From JADFOJ01 sp041580235 (GTDB lineage: Bacteria > Planctomycetota > Phycisphaerae > Phycisphaerales > SM1A02): a stretch of 10,735 nucleotides of DNA. A model generated the notes under the pieces. It was not told where the DNA came from. It worked only from the letters and a program-made list of their open reading frames with translations, and made no database searches. The DNA is taken from contig JBFGEG010000112.1 of assembly GCA_041580235.1 (NCBI GenBank), forward strand, positions 1 through 10,735, read 5' to 3'. This document shows positions 1 to 6,867 of this stretch, one piece after another. The translations under genes and the position numbers were made by a program. How positions within the stretch are numbered: the first letter of the stretch is position 1; every line of letters starts with the position of its first letter.

Positions 1-1278
1 GCTCAGGGCCAGGCGGCTCGGAGCGCCGATGCCCTCGCCGATCGCCTCGTCCGTGTACAGCCAGGGGTCGTTCTGCGAGACGTACAGGGAGGTCATCTCG
101 TTGGCGAAATTGCCGATGGCGAATCCGAGCGCGTCCGACTCGACGCGATAGTGGGCCGCGTCGATACCCATCGCCCCCGTCGCGCCGCCCATGCTGCTGT
201 AGGCCGCCCCGATGGCCGTTCCCGTCTCGCTGAAACGCGGGTTCAGCGCTCCCTTGTTTCTGAAGACGAAGTTCCGCACCGTGTCATTGGCCACGAAGAT
301 GTCCATGCGACCGTCACCTCCGATGTCGACGAAGGTGACGCCCAGCGCCTTGGCCACGGGGACGCCGGTGGCGGGGTTGGTGACCTGAATGCCGCTGCCG
401 GCGGAGATGTCGGTGAAGGTCCCGTCGCCGTCGTTGCGGTACAGGCACGGGAACGTGCCCTGGAAGTTGGTGGGAGGGCCGTAGGCACGGCCGAGGCCGG
501 TCAGCCGGAAGTCCACGGCGATGTCGATGTCGCGTGACCAAAGCACGTAGTTGCAGACGAACAGATCAAGATCGCCGTCGCCGTCGTGATCGACGAAGCC
601 GGCGCTCGTGCTCCACTCGCGCGGGTCGCCCGCCACGCCGGCGGCCGACGTCACGTCTTCGAACCGCCCGCCGTCGTTGAGGAACAGATGGTTCGACCCC
701 ACCGCCGTCAGGAACACATCGGTGTCGCCGTCGTTGTCAACGTCGCCGACGGCCGCCCCCATGCCGTAGAACGACACGTCGAGGCCGGCGGCGACCGTCA
801 CGTTGTCGAAGTGGCCCGTGCCGTCGTTGGCGTAGAGGGCCATGGTCGCCGGCGGCCCCTCGTGGCCGTGATCCGGCCAGTGGGTGGAGTTGACCAGAAG
901 CACATCCTGGTCGCCGTCGCCGTCGTAGTCCAGAAACGCGCAGCCTCCGCCCATCGTCTCCGGCAGCAGCTTGTCGCCGGCGGCCCCGTTGACGTGCACG
1001 AAATCGATCCCCGCCCCCGTTGTGATGTCGGTGAAACGGACGTTGGGAGGATCCGCGGTCGGCATCCTGGGCAGCGGCGGCACCGCCACCGCCGGCGTGG
1101 GCGGCAGCACGTCCGCGGGGCGGCTGACAAGCCACAGGCCGACGCCGGTGACAAGCCCGATGGCGGCGAAGATGATCAGCGACCACACAAACGCCCGACC
1201 GATGATCGTGTCGTCCTCGGGGACGAGCTCCTCTTCGAGCGTGGCCGGCGGCGGGGCCGGGATTTCGGGATCACTCAT
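1..1278 (-). CDS. CRTAC1-family FG-GAP/VCBS repeat protein, membrane-anchored (3' end outside window)
   Basis: The reading frame is open from the ATG at 1278 to the left edge (426 codons), so the C-terminus is missing. The N-terminus is a short acidic, proline-rich tail (about residues 1-27). One hydrophobic helix follows (about 29-51, ending before SRP), which reads as an N-in anchor rather than a cleaved signal peptide. The rest should lie outside the cytoplasmic membrane. Calcium-loop motifs of FG-GAP/VCBS beta-propeller blades appear at about 117-125 (DYDGDGDQD), 179-187 (DVDNDGDTD), 230-238 (DHDGDGDLD) and 318-326 (DIGGDGRMD). Each is followed by a hydrophobic strand and a LFLNDG or LYRNDG-type segment, the pattern of CRTAC1 proteins. 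The ASPIC/UnbV domain usual at the C-terminus of that family would lie beyond the edge. The start overlaps the end of the cytochrome gene by 8 bp and no strong ribosome site precedes it, so translational coupling is likely. Biochemical role unknown. Confidence 0.86.
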   Translation of the reverse strand, partial: MSDPEIPAPPPATLEEELVPEDDTIIGRAFVWSLIIFAAIGLVTGVGLWLVSRPADVLPPTPAVAVPPLPRMPTADPPNVRFTDITTGAGIDFVHVNGAAGDKLLPETMGGGCAFLDYDGDGDQDVLLVNSTHWPDHGHEGPPATMALYANDGTGHFDNVTVAAGLDVSFYGMGAAVGDVDNDGDTDVFLTAVGSNHLFLNDGGRFEDVTSAAGVAGDPREWSTSAGFVDHDGDGDLDLFVCNYVLWSRDIDIAVDFRLTGLGRAYGPPTNFQGTFPCLYRNDGDGTFTDISAGSGIQVTNPATGVPVAKALGVTFVDIGGDGRMDIFVANDTVRNFVFRNKGALNPRFSETGTAIGAAYSSMGGATGAMGIDAAHYRVESDALGFAIGNFANEMTSLYVSQNDPWLYTDEAIGEGIGAPSRLALS

Positions 1279-4126
1279 TGCGGGCAACTCGTTCCGGCGG
1301 CGGTGACAGCTCGTAGGCCCCGTGCCGCTGCAGATCATAGATCACGACCGCCTCCGCCGCGTGGTTGGCCGCGGGGTACCTGATGCGGGCGGCGGCGACG
1401 GCCCGATCGCGGGCGTTGTCGTCGGGCTTGTACGTCTCGTGCAGGCGGTGGTGGCGGTCAGCCTCCTCGGCATCGCCGAGCTGATCGTGGAGCAGGGCGA
1501 GGTTGTAATGCGCCGTCACGTTCTCGGGATCGAGCTCGAGCACCCGCTCGAATGAGGCCAGCGCCTCCAGAAGCAGCTCGCGGCGGAGGACGATCCGCTT
1601 CGGCCCGCGCTCCTGCTTGGCCCGCTCGAAGATCGTCTGGCCCAGCTCGTTGAGCAGCCGGTAGTCCTGCGAGAAATCGAACTCACGCCGGCGGGTCTCG
1701 GCGGTGTCCATGTGCAGCAGCGACCGGAAGCTCTCGATCGCCTCGTCGAGAAAGCCGTTCTGCTTGTTGACGATGCCCGTGAACCACGCCACGGACCACG
1801 GCGGCGCGCCGAGGTCGCGGGCCAGTGCCAGCGCCTCCACCGCCTCCGCCAGGCGGCCTTCCTTGATGTACACCCGGGCGCGGTTCAGCGCCCCGTCGGC
1901 GCGGCCGAGCTCCTCGACCCGGGCGAAGGCCGCCTCCGCCTGACGCAGCTCGCCCTTGTTGGCCCCCAGCTCCCCCTTGCGCAGCAGGCCGATCCCGTAG
2001 TCGTTCCACCGCTCCCAGGCGGGGATCGACGATTCGACGCCTGCCGTCGACGCCTCGACGCTGTCGCTCAGGGGAAACGTCACCCGGTCCTCGGCCAGCG
2101 TCGTGATCGGCAGATCGTTGCCGTCGAAGCGATCGCCCTCGAAGAACCGCATGTACGTCGTGTCGAACTTGCGATACTGCAGCTTCACGTCGACGGTGAC
2201 GGATCCCGTCGCGTCGAGGGGCACCTCGAACGCATAGTGCACGACGTCGGCGGCTCCCGGCGGGATCTGGTGGTCGTAGAGGGCCACGAAGATGTCCTGG
2301 GCGTTGCGGCGGTCGATGCGTCTGCCCTCGCGGTCCAGCACAAAGGCGTTGACGAAGTGAGACCACGGATCGACCTCGCCGTCGGGGCCGATCCCGCCGC
2401 TCCGCCCGATCACGCGGTCGTCGGCGGTCACCGTAACGTCCAGCCAGACCTCGTTGGAGTCCGCCGTGCCCTGGGTGAAGACGTGCCCCATCTTCATCGT
2501 GCGAATGACCGTCTCCAGCAGGTAGCGGCGGCCGGGCCGCAACGCCGGCACGACCGGACGCAGCGGAGCCGACAGCGACCCCTCGATCGTCGCGTCCTCC
2601 TTGACGCCGAAGACGTCCACGCGCATCACGCCCTCGAGAAATGCCCGGTGGGCTTCCATCACCCACGGCGGCATGCCGACGAGGGCCGGCACCGCGGTGT
2701 TGGCCGACGGGAACTGGTGATCGTGGATCGTCAGCTCGCCAAAGAGGTCGCCGGCAGGATCGAGCTCGAAACGCTTGGCCCCGAAGTCGTCCGACGCCGC
2801 GAGCGGCATGTGGCATCCGTTGCAGTTGTGCTCGGCCTTGGGCGGGTAATAGAAGCTGCTCACGCCGTGACCGGAGACCCCGCTGAGCAGGTACGCGTCG
2901 TAGTGGTTCTGGCCGCGGAGGAACTTGTACCCGTTGAGCTCCTGGGGCAGGTGGACCTTGTGGCAGGTGCCGCAGAACTCGGCGGTGGTGTGCAGCGGCT
3001 TGAGAAAGACCTGCTTGTGGAAGCCCGGCTTGGCCTTGACGAGCTGCCGGTTGATCCAGCGGAGCACCTCGTTGTCGGCAAAGGCGAACGGGTAGTGGAT
3101 CGGCTCCTCGATCGTGTAGTCGGCGTTGCCCCGCACCGAGTTGACGTGCGTGATGGCGTGACAGGCAGTGCACGTGATGCCCGCGGACGCCAGCGGGTCG
3201 GCGGCGAGGTCGTACTGCGGGTCGTCGAATCGGGGATCCTCGAACTCGCCGCTGAAAAACGGCACCGGGTCGTGGCAGCCCGCGCAGAACCGCGACGCCC
3301 GGACATTCCCGTCACGCTCGAACAGGACCCGCCGCGTCTCCCGCACGGACGCGTCGTACGCCGGATTGTTGAAGGAGCTGAAGTGGTGCACGCTGTGCAG
3401 CCACTGGCGGTGCGCATCGGCGTGGCATTCGCGGCAGTAGGCGTCGTTGAGCAGTGTGCGGGCGGGAATGAAGTTCCCGGAGCCCGTGCGTGACAGGGAC
3501 GGGAAGAAGTACTGCTCGCCGGAGACGGGCCCCGCCACGTTCCATTGACGCGGGTCCTGTGCGTGCAGAAGGGTCATCACCATCGCGAAGGCCGCCGCCA
3601 CCCCTCCCCAGGCGAGACCCGTCCGCCACCGGATGCGCCGGCCGGCCAGACGGTGCAGCACGAACAGCCACACCACCGCGAGGGGGCTGACCACGTGCGC
3701 CCAGTACAACGCGGCCCGCAGCTCGGCCTGACGCAGATCGACAAAGGCGCGTGTGAGCAGGATGCCGGTGGCGAGGACGATCAGGCTTGTGGTGAACAGC
3801 GCCAGCCCCGCCCGCACCGCCCGCCGGTTGGGCCGCGTCCACGCGTTACGCAGGTGAAATGCCCCGAACAGGACCACCGGCAGCACGATCATCAGGCCCA
3901 GCACGAGGTGGCCGAGGAACATCCACTGGTAGAAGTAGTTCTCGTAGATCCGTCCCGTCGACCACTGGACCAGGGACACGGTCGCCAGGTAGATCGAGTT
4001 GACGGTGAGCACGGCGAAGAGACCGAAGACCAGCGTCAGCAGCTTCTTGAGGCGGGGGCCGACCACGGGCACGTAACGCCGGCCGGGCGGGGGCGGCGTG
4101 GCCGGGTTGGGGGAGTCCTGGGGCAT
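1271..4126 (-). CDS. Integral-membrane pentaheme cytochrome c with C-terminal TPRs
   Basis: A 951-residue protein in three parts. Residues 1-190 hold a basic cytoplasmic N-tail and five predicted helices (about 30-55, 68-91, 105-127, 138-160, 169-188); connecting loops 92-104 and 161-169 are Arg-rich, placing the rest outside. Histidines 73 and 91 (helix 2) and 144 and 158 (helix 4) could ligate two b hemes. Residues 220-445 carry five CxxCH c-heme sites starting at Cys231, 281, 319, 385 and 435, with a His-rich segment (HSVHH) after the first and CHMP at the last. The spacing resembles cytochrome c554-like multiheme domains. Residues 530-690 look beta-rich and are unassigned. Residues 710-900 contain tetratricopeptide-like helices (for example ALASFERVLELDPENVTAHY). 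The start ATG has only a weak GGTGA-like site upstream. The gene overlaps the following CRTAC1 gene by 8 bp. A redox role at the membrane is well supported; substrate unknown. Confidence 0.9.
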   Translation of the reverse strand: MPQDSPNPATPPPPGRRYVPVVGPRLKKLLTLVFGLFAVLTVNSIYLATVSLVQWSTGRIYENYFYQWMFLGHLVLGLMIVLPVVLFGAFHLRNAWTRPNRRAVRAGLALFTTSLIVLATGILLTRAFVDLRQAELRAALYWAHVVSPLAVVWLFVLHRLAGRRIRWRTGLAWGGVAAAFAMVMTLLHAQDPRQWNVAGPVSGEQYFFPSLSRTGSGNFIPARTLLNDAYCRECHADAHRQWLHSVHHFSSFNNPAYDASVRETRRVLFERDGNVRASRFCAGCHDPVPFFSGEFEDPRFDDPQYDLAADPLASAGITCTACHAITHVNSVRGNADYTIEEPIHYPFAFADNEVLRWINRQLVKAKPGFHKQVFLKPLHTTAEFCGTCHKVHLPQELNGYKFLRGQNHYDAYLLSGVSGHGVSSFYYPPKAEHNCNGCHMPLAASDDFGAKRFELDPAGDLFGELTIHDHQFPSANTAVPALVGMPPWVMEAHRAFLEGVMRVDVFGVKEDATIEGSLSAPLRPVVPALRPGRRYLLETVIRTMKMGHVFTQGTADSNEVWLDVTVTADDRVIGRSGGIGPDGEVDPWSHFVNAFVLDREGRRIDRRNAQDIFVALYDHQIPPGAADVVHYAFEVPLDATGSVTVDVKLQYRKFDTTYMRFFEGDRFDGNDLPITTLAEDRVTFPLSDSVEASTAGVESSIPAWERWNDYGIGLLRKGELGANKGELRQAEAAFARVEELGRADGALNRARVYIKEGRLAEAVEALALARDLGAPPWSVAWFTGIVNKQNGFLDEAIESFRSLLHMDTAETRRREFDFSQDYRLLNELGQTIFERAKQERGPKRIVLRRELLLEALASFERVLELDPENVTAHYNLALLHDQLGDAEEADRHHRLHETYKPDDNARDRAVAAARIRYPAANHAAEAVVIYDLQRHGAYELSPPPERVARNE

Positions 4127-4182
4127 GCTTTCACCGCGGGAGCGTGTTCCGCCTGATGGTAGCTCCCTACACTGGTGGCGGT

Positions 4183-4971
4183 ATGAGCGGACTGAACCTC
4201 ATCGCCGTCAGCGTCGGCAACACCCGCACCCGGATCGGCCAGTTTCTCGACGGCCAGCTCCGCGAAGCCAAGGCCTTCGACAACGACGCGCTGCCCGACC
4301 TCGTGCAGCACGTGCTGCGATGGTGGGAGGAAATGAGCGAGTCCTCGATGGTGCTCATCGCCTCGGTCAACGGCGGCGTGGCGAGGTCGCTGAAGGCCAT
4401 GATCGGCGACCAGCTGTCGATCGAGGTCTACCACGTCGGCGACGACATTCCCGTCCCGATCGGCCGCCGTCTGGACCCGGAGACGATCACCGGAATCGAT
4501 CGGCTGCTCAATGCCGCCGCCGCCTACGACCGCATCCGGCAGGCGTGCATCGTCATCGACGCGGGGACCGCGGTCACGGTCGACTTTGTGGACGGGGAGG
4601 GGACGTTCCACGGCGGGGCGATCTTTCCGGGCGCCACCATGCAGATGTCGGCACTGCACGAGCGCACGTCGGGGCTGCCGGACCTGCCGTTCGCCGCCCC
4701 CGACGACGAGGCGTTCGGCCGCTCGACCTCCCAGGCGATGCTCAAAGGCGTCTTTCACGGCATTCGCGGAGCGGTCCAGCGTCTCGCCGAGCTGTACGCC
4801 GAGGACTACGGCGCATACCCCCAGATCATCGCCACCGGCGGTGACGCCGAGGTCCTCTTTGCCGAGGAGGGCCTCGTGGACAACATCGTGCCCGACCTGA
4901 GCCTGCTGGGCATCGCCACCGCCGCGCGACACGCCCTCGCCGGCGGCGAGGTCGAAGGGTCGGATGGCTGA
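4183..4971 (+). CDS. coaX: Type III pantothenate kinase (CoaX)
   Basis: A 262-residue protein, normal length for type III pantothenate kinase, which phosphorylates pantothenate in the first committed step of coenzyme A synthesis in the cytoplasm. Family motifs are in order: the N-terminal phosphate loop (VGNTRTRIG, residues 11-19), GIDR (104-107), the second loop IDAGTAVTVD (125-134) and GGAIFPG (144-150). One oddity: the loop-1 residue that is normally Asp (DxGNT) is Ser10 (SVGNT). The other two conserved aspartates, in GIDR and DAGT, are present. I chose ATG 4183 because homology begins just after it. In-frame upstream starts exist at 4156 (ATG) and 4144 (GTG), but they add residues unlike the family. 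A TACACT hexamer lies at 4170-4175, so the transcript may have a very short leader. Its 3' end overlaps the GTPase gene by 8 bp, indicating one operon. Confidence 0.88.
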   Translation: MSGLNLIAVSVGNTRTRIGQFLDGQLREAKAFDNDALPDLVQHVLRWWEEMSESSMVLIASVNGGVARSLKAMIGDQLSIEVYHVGDDIPVPIGRRLDPETITGIDRLLNAAAAYDRIRQACIVIDAGTAVTVDFVDGEGTFHGGAIFPGATMQMSALHERTSGLPDLPFAAPDDEAFGRSTSQAMLKGVFHGIRGAVQRLAELYAEDYGAYPQIIATGGDAEVLFAEEGLVDNIVPDLSLLGIATAARHALAGGEVEGSDG

Positions 4972-5926
4972 CGTCCGGGTCCTGCCCGCCACGGGGCGGC
5001 AGCCGGGCGCGATCGGCATCCTCCAGCTCGTCGGCGACGTGGAGCGGTTGCTGTCGGCGCTCACCGGCATCGACGCCTGGCCCGTGGGGCGGGCGAAGCT
5101 GACGCGACTCGACGGCATCGACGAAGGCCTGGCGGTCCGGTTGGCGGAGGATCTCGCCCAGGTCATGCCCCACGGCGGCCCGCGGGTCGTGCAACGGCTC
5201 GTGGCCTGGCTGGCCGAGCACGGCGCCGTCATCGTGAGCGAGGCGTCGGCCATGCCCGCCGAGGTCGTCTATCCCGAAGCCGGCGATCGATTCGAAGCGC
5301 TGGCCCTGGCCGCGGTCACGCGGGCGGCCAGCCCGCTCGCCGTCGACCTGCTGCTCGCCCAGCCCCTCCGCTGGCGCGACCGTCCAACGCTGACCGAGGC
5401 CGACCGCGCACGCGCGCGGCGTCTGAATCGGCTCATCGATCCGCCCGTGGTCGTCCTGGCCGGACCGGCCAACGTGGGCAAGAGCACTTTGAGCAACGTC
5501 CTTCTGGGCCGCTCCATGTCGATTGCCGCGGATGCGGCGGGCACGACACGCGATTTCACGTCGGGACGCCTCGAGCTCGCCGGGCTCGTCGTTGACCTAC
5601 ACGACACCCCCGGACTGCGTGACGGTGCCGATGACATCGAGCGCCGCGCAGTGGAGCTCGCCCGGCGTCTCCTTCACCGCGCCGAGTTCGTGATCGCCAT
5701 GACCGACGCGACGCACGACTGGCCCCTCCTGGAACGCGAGCCGGACCTGCGGGTGGCCAGCAAGAGCGACCTGGGATCGCGGGACGACGCCGACGTGGCC
5801 GTCAGCGCCCTCGCCGGCACGGGTATCGCCGAGCTGGTGAGCAGCGTCCGCGACCGGCTCGTCGCACCGGCCGATCTCGCCGACCCGGGCCCCTGGCTCT
5901 TCGACGATCGACTGCTCGATCCCTGA
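4964..5926 (+). CDS. Short MnmE/TrmE-like GTPase
   Basis: A 320-residue protein related to the tRNA-modification GTPase MnmE but about 130 residues shorter than the usual ~450. The N-terminus keeps fragments of the TrmE N domain: ATGRQPGAIGILQLVG (9-24) and HGGPRVVQRL (70-79). A shortened helical segment precedes the G domain. GTPase motifs: P-loop GPANVGKST (167-175), G2 AGTTRD (192-197), G3 DTPG (214-217), G4 SKSD (266-269, where NKxD is usual) and G5 SALAG (281-285). The protein ends at LLDP, without the C-terminal CxGK cysteine box that MnmE needs for its modification chemistry. It therefore may be a degenerate or repurposed paralogue rather than the working MnmE. Its ATG lies inside the end of coaX (8-bp overlap), suggesting coupled translation. 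Its stop is 2 bp from the convergent fabI stop. The superfamily call is firm; the function is not. Confidence 0.8.
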   Translation: MADVRVLPATGRQPGAIGILQLVGDVERLLSALTGIDAWPVGRAKLTRLDGIDEGLAVRLAEDLAQVMPHGGPRVVQRLVAWLAEHGAVIVSEASAMPAEVVYPEAGDRFEALALAAVTRAASPLAVDLLLAQPLRWRDRPTLTEADRARARRLNRLIDPPVVVLAGPANVGKSTLSNVLLGRSMSIAADAAGTTRDFTSGRLELAGLVVDLHDTPGLRDGADDIERRAVELARRLLHRAEFVIAMTDATHDWPLLEREPDLRVASKSDLGSRDDADVAVSALAGTGIAELVSSVRDRLVAPADLADPGPWLFDDRLLDP

Positions 5927-5928
5927 GA

Positions 5929-6711
5929 CTACAGGCCCATCATGCTGTAGCCGCAATCCACGAAGATGTTCTGCCCGGTGACCCCCGACGCAAGATCGCT
6001 CAGCAGGAACACCGCCGCCTCCCCGACATCGGCGCCCGTCACGTTGCGCCGCAGCGGGGCCTTCTTCTCGACCCAGCCGAGGATCTCGCCGAATCCCCCC
6101 ACCGCCAGCGCCGACATGGTCCGCAGCGGTCCGCCGGAGATCGTGTTGACCCGGATGTTGCGTGGACCGAGCTCGTGAGCGAGATACCGCGACGCGCTCT
6201 CGAGCGCGGCCTTGGCCACGCCCATGACGTTGTAGCCCGGCACGGCTTTCTCGGCACCGTAATAGCTCATGGCCACCATGGCGCCGCCCCGTTCGGCCAT
6301 GAGCGGCGCCGCGCGGTTGGCCATGGCCATGTAGGTATACGCGCTGATGTCGAGAGCCTGCGTGAACGCGACCCGCGGCGTGGCCGCGAACGCGCCGTCC
6401 TTGAGCCAGTCACGATCGGCGAACGCGATGGAGTGGACGAGAAAGTCGATCGATCCGAAGTCGCTGCCCACCTGGTCGAAGACGCGGTCGAGATCGTCGT
6501 CGGATCCGGCATCCATGGACTGAAGCCAGGGATCCTCGACGCCGAGCTGCGTGACGGCCTTGGCGCAGCGGCGATGCATCTTCTCACCCGGAAGGTGCGT
6601 GAACAGGCACTGGGCGCCGTGACGCAGCAGCGATTCGGCGATGAAGTACGCGTAACTGTGGTCGTTGGCGATGCCGACCACGAGCCCGCGTTTGGAGTCC
6701 ATCAGACCCAT
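5929..6711 (-). CDS. fabI: Enoyl-[acyl-carrier-protein] reductase (NADH), FabI type
   Basis: A 260-residue cytoplasmic short-chain dehydrogenase-type enzyme that reduces enoyl-ACP in the last step of each fatty-acid elongation cycle. It has the FabI version of the nucleotide-binding turn (GIANDHSYAY, 13-22), the VHSIAFA strand (92-98) and the catalytic Tyr-x6-Lys, Tyr160 and Lys167, within GYNVMGVAKAALES. Tyr150 sits at the position of the substrate-facing tyrosine. The NIRVNTISGGPLRT segment (185-198) and the C-terminal NIFVDCGYSMMG match the family closely. The ATG at 6711 is chosen because GGAGG lies 5 nt upstream and residue 1 begins the family homology; the open frame extends upstream to 6855 but the added residues look non-coding. 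It is a single gene, divergent from the DUF6941-like gene and tail-to-tail with the GTPase gene. Confidence 0.95.
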   Translation of the reverse strand: MGLMDSKRGLVVGIANDHSYAYFIAESLLRHGAQCLFTHLPGEKMHRRCAKAVTQLGVEDPWLQSMDAGSDDDLDRVFDQVGSDFGSIDFLVHSIAFADRDWLKDGAFAATPRVAFTQALDISAYTYMAMANRAAPLMAERGGAMVAMSYYGAEKAVPGYNVMGVAKAALESASRYLAHELGPRNIRVNTISGGPLRTMSALAVGGFGEILGWVEKKAPLRRNVTGADVGEAAVFLLSDLASGVTGQNIFVDCGYSMMGL

Positions 6712-6716
6712 GGATG

Positions 6717-6721
6717 CCTCC
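6717..6721 (-). promoter_or_regulatory. fabI ribosome binding site
   Basis: GGAGG on the minus strand, 5 nt before the ATG at 6711. It decides the fabI start against the longer open frame and against the ATG at 6702, from which it would be 14 nt away. Confidence 0.8.
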
Positions 6722-6733
6722 GAGAAAGCATCG

Positions 6734-6739
6734 AGACTA
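6734..6739 (-). promoter_or_regulatory. Possible fabI -10 element
   Basis: TAGTCT on the minus strand, 22 nt upstream of the fabI ATG. This would put transcription start a few bases before the Shine-Dalgarno site. There is no convincing -35 at 16-18 bp (CTGGCC is the nearest candidate), so this is a weak call. Confidence 0.25.
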
Positions 6740-6765
6740 GCCCGGAATCGCCTGATCGGCCAGTG

Positions 6766-6786
6766 GACCTGACTTTTTGGCAGGTC
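6766..6786. promoter_or_regulatory. Inverted repeat GACCTG-N9-CAGGTC between fabI and the DUF6941-like gene
   Basis: Perfect 6-bp arms (6766-6771 and 6781-6786) flank a 9-nt loop containing five T. It lies in the divergent intergenic region, about 55 bp upstream of the fabI start. It could be an operator or the base of a short hairpin. It shares a CAGG-C core with the next inverted repeat. Confidence 0.3.
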
Positions 6787-6790
6787 GGCC

Positions 6791-6815
6791 TCAGGACGAG
6801 CCGATAGGGTCCTGA
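6791..6815. promoter_or_regulatory. Inverted repeat TCAGGAC-N11-GTCCTGA, operator-like
   Basis: Perfect 7-bp arms at 6791-6797 and 6809-6815, with centres 18 bp apart, enclose a TAGGGT hexamer (6805-6810) that overlaps the right arm. The geometry suits a dimeric DNA-binding protein. It sits about 80 bp from the fabI start and 53 bp from the plus-strand start, so it could act on either gene. The element is seen; the function is inferred. Confidence 0.33.
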
Positions 6816-6832
6816 CCGGACGGCACCTCGCT

Positions 6833-6852
6833 CCGCGCGCCGGCCCGCGCGG
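6833..6852. promoter_or_regulatory. G+C-rich inverted repeat upstream of the DUF6941-like gene
   Basis: Arms CCGCGCG (6833-6839) and CGCGCGG (6846-6852) pair perfectly over 7 bp around a 6-nt loop, 15 nt before the ATG at 6868. In RNA it would form a stable leader hairpin. No T-tract follows on either strand, so it is not a clear terminator. In DNA this G+C-rich, such repeats also arise by chance. Confidence 0.3.
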
Positions 6853-6867
6853 CAAGCTCGACCCGAT

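Noticed and set aside
560..940. Repeated GTC/GCC trinucleotide tracts looking like microsatellites
   Set aside because: They encode the Asp-Gly-Asp calcium loops of the FG-GAP repeats on the minus strand and are explained by protein sequence.
586..1383. 265-codon plus-strand open frame opposite the CRTAC1 gene
   Set aside because: The minus strand encodes repeated calcium loops in one uninterrupted frame; the plus-strand product has only composition-driven Arg/Val/Asp sequence.
1712..3493. 593-codon open frame on the plus strand opposite the cytochrome gene
   Set aside because: It is antisense to a protein with five CxxCH sites and TPRs. Its own translation is rich in Arg, Val, Asp and His without any domain, the usual product of G+C-rich antisense frames.
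4138..4167. Inverted repeat GGGAGC-N18-GCTCCC between the cytochrome and coaX genes
   Set aside because: Only 6-bp arms with a long spacer in G+C-rich sequence; likely by chance and not supported by promoter positions.
4036..5253. 405-codon minus-strand open frame across coaX and the GTPase gene
   Set aside because: Both plus-strand genes have clear family motifs here; the antisense product shows none and spans several gene boundaries.
6712..6855. N-terminal extension of the fabI reading frame to an ATG at 6855
   Set aside because: The added residues are Arg/Pro-rich and unlike FabI, and a good ribosome site lies just before the ATG at 6711.
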